Shown here one piece after another: positions 50,984 through 62,265 of a stretch of 64,000 nt of DNA. Source of the DNA: Thamnaconus septentrionalis. Its lineage: Eukaryota > Chordata > Actinopteri > Tetraodontiformes > Monacanthidae. Where the stretch lies: positions 23,235,944 to 23,299,943 of the forward strand of contig CM020502.1 in NCBI GenBank assembly GCA_009823395.1. The letters run 5' to 3'. The translations under genes and the position numbers were made by a program. The notes under the pieces were generated by a model. It made no database searches and had not been told where the DNA came from. It saw only the letters and a list, made by a program, of their open reading frames with translations. Every line of letters starts with the position of its first letter. Position 1 is the first letter of the stretch.

Positions 50984-53900
50984 CTGCAGCAAGAAAAAAA
51001 GAGTCCATCCATCCATTTTCAATAGCCGCTTTTTCCCGAGCTGCCAAGCCTCTCCCAGCTGTCATAGGGCAAAGGCAGGGTGACACCCTGGACAAGTCGC
51101 CACTTCATCACGGGCCACATTGATACAAATGACCATTCGCAATCACACACACACCTACGGTCAATTTAGTTCCCAATTCACCTCGCATGCATTTTTTTGG
51201 AGTGTAGGAGGAACCCGGAGAACCCGGAGAGAGCCCACGCTGACACAGGGAGAACATGCAAACTCCACACAGTAAGGTACCAGGCCCAGCATCGAACCCA
51301 CAACCATCTTGCTGAGAGTGAGGCGAAAGACAACAACAGTGGCAGAAAGGAGCTCAGTGATTCCAACTGTAATTTCATGTTTTAAAAGGAAGACGAGCTC
51401 ACAATTTAAAGCGACCAGCAGCAACAGTATCTTCCATACAAGTTCATCTCTGACTTCCTTTGCTCTACTTTTCAGAAGGTTATGTGCTAAAAGACCCAGG
51501 GTTTCAATCTGGTATCACTATTGTGCATTAGTATTTAGGACAAAGTTTCTCTATCTATTTTAAACGAGGTGACTTTGATTTCATTTCATTTCAAAACTGA
51601 CCTGCACCTTTTTTTTTTACCAGCAATGCGAAGATGGGTCATCAGACATTGTTGCTCTTATATTAAAGACATTGTTTGTTTATTTTGTCATTTTAAGCAA
51701 AGTGTCCAAGATCTCGAACTCACGGATTACTTTAAGCGTCTTATCATTCTTTCCCACCTTGTGCTGTTAACAATGTCTATGAGTCAATTTCAAACAGTCT
51801 ATGAGTCACTGCTCATAGATTATGAAAGCATGAAAAGGAAGAGAGAGGCAAAGTGAGAGAAAACTTGGAGGCAGAACAAAAAAGAAGAAGAAGGAGAAGG
51901 AGAAGAAAAGTCGGACGCCTTGGCTGCTCACCAACACTGTTTGTTCCAAGCACTCTTCTTTTATTCCTCTGTCCTCGTTCTGCAGTCCCTTCATCAAGAG
52001 AATCTGCAGGAAGAACAACACAAATGAGGAATTTCACCAAGCAGAGAAGGAATCCAGTCATTTTGCATCAACTCGTCTCGGGAAAGTCTCAAACGCTGAT
52101 TTCTTTTTAAATTTTAATGCCGCAAACGCTGTAAAAAGGGCTGAAATATAAAATATCACAGATTTTCACCAGGGAATTACACAATCACATAGCTCATATT
52201 CTGCTGATGAGAAGCACATCTCTGACTGCATAAGAAGGCAGAAAGCACAGTTTGTTTTCTGGAGTCAGCGGATCTGTTTTTAGTTTCATCTTTCAAATCA
52301 GGCTCTAATCACATCATTGACGATGACAAACTCCTGGTTGACAAAATTCTCAGTCTGCTGGGAAGCTTTATTATAATCATAAACTCAATGTCCCCCAACA
52401 AGCAAACTGATGAGCTACACAATAAAAATGTGTCCAGACTGCACTAATACCACGCATCTATCTATAAATTAAATATGAAACGTTCCCATCTAAGTGTCTG
52501 TTTTTGACAGAGAGCAAAGGCAGAACAATTCAAGCGCTGCCTAATTATTATGTATACAGATTTTGCACCATCGAAAAATTACATTCCCTTCGCCACTATT
52601 GTCTAACTACGCTGTTTCTCCAGCCCATCAATAAAGTCAGGAGACATGAGAAGGGAAGATTATGAGAATTATACTAAATTGTAGCTGCAGCCCAGACATT
52701 TTGAAAGGTCCCACATTATGAGAAGAGCATTTGAAGTGTCAAAAGGCTCATCTTTTTCACTTCTTTTGCTCGCTATAATGCACAGTTCTAGAAATCAGCC
52801 TGTCGTGATGTCACAAAGGGCCAGCGAACCCCTTTCCCGGGTTCTCCTCCATCCGGGGCCACCTTGTTTTTTTTATTCCTTCCAAACAAACGGAAGGTCC
52901 GACAAAGCAACAGATTTAGCTGGTTAAACCCCAGCGTTTTTTGTGGAGAGGCTGGAAACACAGGGCTAAATGTGCCAAGGTTAAATTCCAAGCTGTGCGC
53001 GCATGTTCTGTTCATCCTCTCGCAATAATAATCTGAGCATCGCCGCCTTTTTGCAAGGCCTCTTATGGATAAACGGCGCTGACATTGACGCTGCTGCTTT
53101 GATTAGTTTCCTGGTTCACCTGAAGCTGAAGGCTCAAAATAAATTGGGCTGCGGAAAGTTCTTCCCGCCTGAGGGCTGCGGTCGCTAATGAGCTTCATGA
53201 CATATTGTGTCGTCTTAGAACGGCGTGACCTTTTGTTCGGGGTTCTGGCTGTTTTGTTTTGCTTTTTTCGTGTGCGTTTGTGTCACTGATTATTACGGCG
53301 CCAGTCTCAAGAGAAAACCAGGAGGTGAAGCCTTTTTCCAGAAGCTTGACTCCTGCTGATCATTACCAGTGCTGTTGGCCAGGGTGCCGTTCCCTGCGAG
53401 GATCACCGGAGCGCGGCTGCCGACGTCTTCCTCATCGTTGTCCTCATCTTCTTCGCGCTCCTGAACCACGTTCTCGCTGCGGTTGGACGTGGGAACAAAG
53501 TCTGAACCCTTCTCCTTCTCAGTCTGTGAGATCACTTCATCCGGGTCCACAGAGTTCACCACGAACTTGTAATCCAGCGCTGGTGAAACGCACACAATCG
53601 TAACGCATTGCAATTTCAAATTTTCTTTATGGTTAATTTGGTGAATTATTTAGTAAAGTCACAGTAAAATCTGAGAACGTGTTGATTAGAAGACTTTTTT
53701 TCTTAATAGTGATAAACTCAGCTTTTAAAAAAATGTCAACTTGAAACTGTAGCTGTACAATGGAAAATGTAGAAAAATGTAAATTTCCACCCTCTGATTA
53801 CACAAATCAAAAACACGAGACTGAGAGTTAAAAGCATTTGTGAGGAAACTTCTGTCGTCTCATTCTGCGCATTTTTTCTGTTCTCACTGTTGCCACAATG

Positions 53901-56900
53901 TCCACGTGAGTGCACATCGAAGTGCTTTATGGACAAACGATGGCCTTCGTGTGCATTAAAGACCGTCTCGGCTGCCCCACTTTCGCGACGCTCCCGTGAT
54001 TGTGAATGGCCTTGGCGTTTGGCGGCTCCGTGGTGCGTGTTCCTCTGAGAGAACACAACAGATGGCGCGGCACACGCGGGTGCCGTGCCGCGGCCACGGG
54101 GGCCGTGCACAGACACACACGCTCGCAGGACGTGGCTTGATAAAAAACAGGCGCGACGAAACAAAACGCTCGCGGACAGTTCAAAGAAGGTCAAAAAATG
54201 CAAACGGCATTAAAACCTGATGTCTTACCGCACTTTTGCAACACCTCCTGGGAGACAATGTCCTTCACTTCTTCTGCCTGGAAACACAAAGCGGTTGTTT
54301 TTGTATCTACATTTTAAATAATTTCAAAGTCACTTTGCCAAATCCAAGCTCCATGTATTTGGACACACTGTCCCAGAGATCAGCCCTTTGTGATGTCACA
54401 CAAGGCACTGCTACTTTTACCGGTAACAGGCCAGCCAGTCGTTGGTTCCTCTCAGCCAACTTGGTTTTTGTACGCTTCCAAACATGGGGAAAGCCCAACA
54501 CAGCATCAGTTTTAGCAGGAAGCCAGGATTTATTTTTAGAGGAGCCCACAAACAGAGGGCTAAAAATGCTTGTTGCTGGATTTTCTGAGGTCTAATTTCT
54601 TTCCATCTTACAAGGCAGCTCCATTAGAGTCCATCTTGAAATATAAAGGCCTGAAACTGGTTGAAAATGGTGCATGTAAAAGCCCAGCCTTTAAGATTTA
54701 GCAGCGTCAATAGGGAGAAGACACTGCAAACAACCACAGACCACCTAGTTCGTGTCCACTTGGCTCTGATGAGGAAAATTATGCTGTTTTTCAGATGATA
54801 TTTTATAGTTGTTTTTTTTAAATATAATTTAGAGTGCATACTAGCAAAACTTACTGAGAGTCCCGGTTCCCCTTTCTCTCCCTTCTCTCCTTCAAAACCC
54901 AGCCACCCCTGCAACAACAAAAAAGGCACAAGATTGTTTCAATGGTGACCAGCTGACGCTTCACAGAACCAGACGGGCCTGCAGTGCTCAGAGAGGGTGG
55001 ATGCACAGAGAAGAGCCGCTCTCACACTCTCCCCTCGGAGCCCGGGAGTCCCAGGTTCCCCCTTCTGGCACTTGGATCGCCCCCTTCGGCCCTTTTCGCC
55101 CTGTTTGGCCAAAAATAGTGGGGGAGAAAAAAAAGAAAAACACCATTGGCAGTTTTGTGAGTTTATTTGAAACCTCTGCGCTCATCACGATATATAATCA
55201 GCGATGAAGACAGAATGAGGCACATCTCGTTAGTGCTGAGGCTCCAGCCGGCTGCTAATTATGGCTGAAAGGAGCTAATTGACTAAGATATCACGTGAAA
55301 GCTGCAGACAGAAATAGAGCTGAAACAGAGTGTGTACGCGTGCATGTGCCTGTTTGGGTAAAAGAACTTTTACTCTTCCATTATTTTTTGTCATAAAACT
55401 TCAGTGCATCACATTAGCGCCAAAATCATTTATCAACTGTTGAGCTGGGAAAATCTCATCATACACAAAAACCTTTGTAGGGACTACCGATGGAAACTAG
55501 CCCTCAGCTAACTCGGGTATATTCACTTTTGCAAGAAAATGTTGATTAATATACTTGTCCCTTTTTTAAAATAAAGAAATTGAAATTGAAATGTATCTAT
55601 TTTTTCACTTTAGAATGTGGAAACAGAAATGAATTCAGTTCACTTCCAGCACACAGTAGAAACAGGAAACACTTCACCTTGGGTCCCGTGTTCCCACGCA
55701 GTCCCGTTGGTCCTGGAGCTCCCTTCAACCCAAACATCCCGGCATTCCCTGCCGAGCCCTTGAATCCCGGGAATCCTGGGAAACCCGCCGTGCCCTGCAC
55801 CATGTGGAAAGAGGAAATCAGGAGCAGCAGCAGCAACACACTCTGCTTCTTCAGTCGTCAGAGCACCTGCCTTTTCTCCTTTCATCCCCTGGGCACCGTC
55901 GACGCCGTTGGTGCCTCCTTGTCCTTTATCGCCCTGTTTGTGTTAAAAACTGTGAGTTTGACGAAGGAAAAGAGAAACGTGTGCACATTACGGCCTGTTA
56001 CCTTTTGTCCTGCGACTCCATGCAATCCAGGGATGCCAGGACTGCCTGGGAGACCCGCGTCCCCCTGTAGGCCAAATCCAGGAAGTGATTACAAACCCAT
56101 TCTGAGGGAATTCCAACAAGTTGTATAGCAGGTCTTCTTTGACTCCCCTTCTGCTAACTTCTGTCTACCAACCTTTTCTCCATGCGAGCCTGGACTCCCG
56201 GTGCGTCCAGGAAACCCTCTGAAACCCTGCGAGACGACCACGGAAACACAGAGTGCAGAGAATCCAACGAGCATCAGGTGAGTTTATAACAAACAGCGAA
56301 GGGGGGGAAAGTTTGAAAAGCTGCCGGCTACCTACCTTCTCTCCCTTTGCTCCCTTATCTCCCGCTGAACCCCGTTCTCCTGCATCACCCTGAAAATAAG
56401 CACAAAATAGCAAGAGCTCCCCAACGATTCAAAACAATTTGACCTTGACTGACCTTATCCAGTGAGGCCACTAGTACCTGACTGCCCCTCTGACCCTGCA
56501 GCCCCCTGAAGCCTTTGTCCCCTTTGGCCCCGTCCACTCCGTGCTTCCCGCTGTCACCCTGAAATCACATCGGGCTCGTCATGTCTTTTCCGCTCGACCC
56601 GCCTGAACGTGCATCTCTGCAGCTCATCTGTACCTTCTCTCCGTGCAGCCCAGGCTCCCCGGTTCCCCTGCAGGCCAGGAGGATGCTGTTCAGTTCGGTT
56701 CAGCTCATTTTCAGTTTATTTTACAAATCAATTAAAATATTCGATCAAAGTACATTTGTAAAACTGGGACTCCCCAGAAGCTATCTACAGCTTATGAACA
56801 GGGGCCCAGACACCACCTAAAACGTCCTCAGATTCCCCAGACACAAAGATACTCACACAGGCACAAATACATCAGATACTGCCACATGAAAATACATACA

Positions 56901-59900
56901 GGGATGCACACATACACTCAAGACATAAGTTCATCATTTTAAATCCTCAATTGTTATCATTAGTTTTAGAATAAGACACAATTTAATAACTTCAGACATA
57001 ATTCAATAACAATTCTTGCTTTTTAAAGATAGAGAGAGATGCCGACTCTTTTACAGTGCTGTCAATCTCATTCCAGATTTTTGGACTTTTACATGTTACA
57101 ACAAAACTAGTACATTTCAGTTTCCTTTCCTTTCCCTTTAAAAGTTGTTTTCCCCTTGTGTTGTGTTCATGAGAGGGAAAAGAAACTGGCCACAGCATCG
57201 CAGTGCGAATGGCTGAACCTATAAACTCACCTTCTGACCGACTGGCCCTCGTGCTCCAAAACGGCCCAGCGTGCCTTTAGAGCCCGCGTCACCCTTCAGT
57301 CCCTTAGGAAGTTATGTTGTTCATATCAGTGACATGCAAAGTTGAGAAGGAACAAGGTAGAGAGGTAAGGACGTAGACGTAAGATTGGCTACCTTGAACC
57401 CGGGAGGACCATCCTCACCCTTCTCTCCTTTATCTCCATCAAACCCGGGCAGCCCGCGTTCACCCTGAAGAAAAAAAAAACCCTGTCACCTTCGTCTTGA
57501 TGTTAATATACGATTACGGCATTGCGAGAATCTCACCGCGTCTCCCTTGGAGCCCTTATAGCCCTGGGGTCCCTGGATTTGGAGCATGCTCCCCTGTGAA
57601 AGACACAGAGTCGGCCCGCTTGTGATGTTTGGGTTATTTTTTATGCGCCATTAATTTTTTTGCATGTTTTGTGCTTTTTTTGTATCAGGACAGGTGTACT
57701 TGAGGATTGGCGGCGTACCCTTTCTCCCCTGAGTCCGGGTAGACCTCGGTCCCCCTGCACAGAGGTACATACGTCACATGTGGAGCCTGATTGAAAGAAC
57801 ATTGTTTTCCAATACACACAGAACTACTTAACCGCTGTTTTTATCATGTACGGCATGAGCCACACACAATAAAGACCGCCCGACTGAAAAGTGACTTTAT
57901 CACATCGTCGACACCTCGACATAAATGGAATTGTTCTATTGTGGAGAACCAAGCAGGCGGCAAATGCCAGTGACGCCCCCTTCAGACCTGGCGCCCTGCT
58001 GTTGACGCACGCGCTGATTAAAATGTAAATAAAGGTGAAGGTGATGCACTGACGGGAGGGAATGAGGAAGTGACATGGCACTAACTCAGCTTCTTGCTAA
58101 CAAAACATCACAACATCAGTATCACCATATACTTTTTGTCATAACACTCCCTTTAACTGCAATTAGGATGAAGACACTGGACCCGAAGGACATTTTTTTC
58201 TAGTGTAATCCAACTGTAAAAGAACATTTGCAAAACATTACAATTAAAACAGATTTTTTTTTAATAACTTGAATGGCTCAGGTGAATAGTTTCTTAAGCA
58301 ACCAGTTACCTTTGCTCCTTTCGATCCACTTAAGCCTTTTGGACCCTGAAAAGAACGAGAAAGGGGATCATTTTGGAGAATCCGTCCAGGATCTCCATAT
58401 AATGAATGAATAAAAATTCTTGATTTGGTGTCTTTTTAGAGAAACGTTACGATTTCTAAAAGCAGCAGCAGATATCAACTCACCAGTTGCCCAGGAACTC
58501 CTTTGACACCCAGAGTTCCTCTTTCACCCTGAGAGGAGAAGCTATGTCATTAGTCTCCGGCTCAGCCAGGCAGAATAACGGCATTGAAACACAAACAAAC
58601 CTCAGCTGGACTGAGAGATGGAGATTTCACCTTTTTGCCTGGAAAACCAGGAAAACCGTGAGCTCCAACTTCTCCAGGACCACTGTCACCCTAAGAGTCA
58701 GAAGACAGATAGATGTATTTGTAATATATAAATGATATATTAGAACTCTATCTTAAGTCAGTGATAACTTAATGTAACATTACAATGTTTTTGTTTTTTT
58801 TGTTTTTTTACCTTTTCTCCTTTTACTCCAGGCAAACCGAGAGAACCCTTTGTTGGAAATGCAGCGGTGGGGAATTATTAAATCAAGTTATTCACAGTCG
58901 GCTGCTCAACTAAAAACCGCTGAAATGAAAATAAATGACCAACACGAGGACTTACAGGAAGTCCAGGAGCTCCTCGTGGACCAGGTGGTCCTGGTGATCC
59001 GTTCTTCCCCCGTTTGCTCCGCTCACCCTGGAAAGAGAGATGAAGTGGGTTGGACTCTTCCTATGGGTCACATCTCCCTTTAATAAACTGGAGAGACAAG
59101 AGACTGACGCCGCTGAGAAGCACAGAAAAGATGACGCACCTCTCTGCCCGGCTCCCCTCGGTCTCCCGGCGAACCCCTCAGTCCTGGAGACCCCTGGATG
59201 CCTGAGCTGCCACGGATCCCCTGGATCCCCTGAGCACCCGGAGGCCCCGGTGCACCCGGCTCACCCTGGAGCCACATGAGGATGCGGGGAGACGTGCCAG
59301 CAAAGTTAAAGGCCACACAGACTCCCAGCACGCAATTAACATATCTCATCTATTGGCGCTGAATAATTGCTTCCAACTGAGGCCTTCCGTTCCCCTCATC
59401 TGTTTGTCTGCTCACGCACACACGCAAGTGTGTTTTCTTTTAAATGGATGGAGGGTGACTCACCGCAACAATTAAAAAAAAAAAGTACAATGGGAACAAA
59501 GTCAATCAGAGTGAACGTAATGAGGGAAAAAAACTGCAGGGGCCAATTAATTTGGAGGAGGCGCTGGATGTGAGCGCTCAGCTTGAGCTTCTTTTTATTC
59601 CTGCGGGTGATGAAGTGTTACCTTCTGTCCAGGAGTTCCAGCCTGACCCTCTGGGCCCCTGTGGCCGACGCCTGGCTCCCCCTGTCAACGCCAAAAAATT
59701 GTCGGATTGAACCATTTGAAACTGAAACATAATAAATACATGGATGCCTGCTTGACGAACGGTTTTAATTATTTTTTTTTTACCTTCTGGCCCTTTTCGC
59801 CAATTTCTCCCTGGTGAGAGAAAAAAACAAACAAAGAGGAAATGGCACAAAGAGAGTTAAAGGATACACGTGATAGATAGTAGTTTGCCTCAGGACGTTC

Positions 59901-62233
59901 ACTGGCCTGGCCACGTGCCAAATAAATAAATAAACAAAAGTTTTAAAAAGGGGAATTATTGATGCCTGCTTTAATCTGCTGTCCTCGCACTCGCACAGGA
60001 AGTGGAGTAGCAGCGGCATCAAAGGCCTGTTGCAGACGGCTGGACGTTGAGAGACAGGTGGAGAGGGAAGTTCTCTGATGTCACCCGCTGATGTGCAGGT
60101 AGCAGCTAGCTGTAGGTCCCGCCCTCTCATCTCGGCGGTGCTGCACAGCGATGGGATGACTGAGGTGACCACTGAATTTTAACTGAGGAAGCGTCCGCAT
60201 GAATGGCTGGACGATGCGTTGTTTCATTTTTGCTTGATGCTTTTCTATTTTTTCCCCATGTAGAAGGTTAACATTGCACGCTAGCCACACTACCAGTCAA
60301 AAGTTTGGACACACCTTCTCATGCAATTTTCTTTTTTATCTTTACAGCTTTTGGAATGATGCAGCAAAGAAAACCATGTTAAATAACTCTAAATATGCTT
60401 TTCATGAAAGGTGGCTATTTTGAAGAATTTAAATATATATATATGTTTGAGTTATTTGACACTTATTGTTTCCTTCATAATTCCATGTGTGTTTATACAT
60501 AGTTTTGCCTTCAGTGAGAAACTGTCATGTCAATAGTCATGAGAATGTAAGAAAAGACATTCAATTCATAGACTGTGTCGTGTCCAAACTTTTGACTGGG
60601 AGTGCAGAGAACAAAGGTTTCCAATCTGAGATTCTGATAAACCTTCTGAAAACATCTAGGATAACACGTTTATAATGAGCACCTCCATAGCCAATTATTA
60701 CTGGGTCAACGTGCAAAGATCTTTGAAACAGATGCTACGAAAGTCTGCAGCTCTTCATTGAGGAAGATGAGGAAACGTGTGTGCACCTTTATTCCGGGCT
60801 CTCCTCGCTCCCCCGGTTGACCCTGCCAGGGGAGAAGGCAGAGCGGATCGTTTGTATTGTGCTTCATGTTTCTGTTGGTGAGACCAACTCGTGACGAGTG
60901 ACGGTACCTTCAGGTAGAAATGTGGAGGGTACGGGTACGACGCCCTGCCCTCCTCCTCCTCCCCGTGGCCGCCCAGTCTTCCTCTTTCCATCTCCATCCT
61001 CCTCCTCTCCCACTCCTCTCTCTGCCTCCGCCTCTCCTCCTCCTCCCTTTCCTTCTCCTTTTCCCTGCTCCTCTCCTCCTCCTCCCCCCTTTCCCTCTCG
61101 TCGTCCTCCTCTGCCTCCAATTCGTCGTCACCACTCCTCTCGTCCTCCTCCTCCTCGTAGGTGGAGTCAAGGCCAGCGTCTGGCTCCGCCACCTCCGCCA
61201 CCTCCTCCCACCCCTCCGTTCCATCGACTCCTCCATTGTCTTCCTCCCAGTATTTCTGATTGTCATCGTCATTGTCGGGTTCTCTCTGCTTCCTTTGCTG
61301 CCTCTTGTTCATTGCGTGCGTTCGGTCTGGATTTTTTCGGCTCTTCCTCTAGAAAAACAAATTTCAATTCAGAAAACAGGGATTGCGCGAATCGTGCGTT
61401 GCTTGTTTAGTTAAGAAAAATATATTTTTTTCTTTTCAGAAAACCCACTGCTAATGTAACCCTGAGCACCAGCGGAACGCAGCAAAAAAGAAAAAGAAAA
61501 AAAGAGACAGACAACATGTGCTTGCTGCTGATGCAATAATGGTCAATGAAATGTTGAATATTTATTAATAATAAATAAATATGAAGGGACTTTGTTTCTT
61601 TTTGGATGTTTTCCTTTTAAGATAAACTCCTAGATTACAAAAAGTCCAACTCACCGTGGAATCAGGCCAGCGGGGGCTTTTCCTCACTCTGACATGGATG
61701 TGGGCAACCTGTCGAGCCCCAACCAAAGCTTTACATGAGCAATTTCTTTTTCTATTTTTTTTTTTTTTTTGCAAAAAAACATTAGAAAGAAATCCATAGA
61801 CTCGATGAAAGGGGTTATTTTTTTTTAATAAGTCGTACTGCAGGACACAGAAAGGTTGAACATGATCAATGAACAGTGAAAGAACAGAGAAAACTTCACC
61901 AGTGCAGAACAAAAAGGATGGATCTTGTTACCAAACCAAATCAACAACCATCAAAATATTTTGATATGAATCAATAAATAAACTTTCAACACAAGTCAAA
62001 ATGGTGTTTGAGCATTTTTGCCTGAATAAATAAGCAGAAAGTTGTGGGCAGGAAACATTCTCACAGTGCCAGATTCTTTTTTTCATTCCTCTCTGAAGCC
62101 ATAATTTTGAGACATTGATCAGGTGTCGCTGACAGTTTGGCTGAGTGACATCACGGAAGAGGTCGCTCCTGGTTGGGCGGGTCGGTTCAGGGCCTTTTCA
62201 CAGTCTATTCAACACTCCCCCACTGGTGCGTGC

Positions 62234-62265
<32 letters not shown>

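Noticed and set aside
57960..57996. Collagen-like fragment (minus strand, APGLKGAS) between helix exons
   Set aside because: No donor and no frame that joins the flanking phase-0 exons; possibly a dead exon, but too short to call.
60898..61414. Plus-strand open frames of 164-170 codons rich in Pro/Ser/Leu
   Set aside because: Antisense of the Glu/Arg-rich collagen exon, which has proper splice sites and phase on the minus strand.
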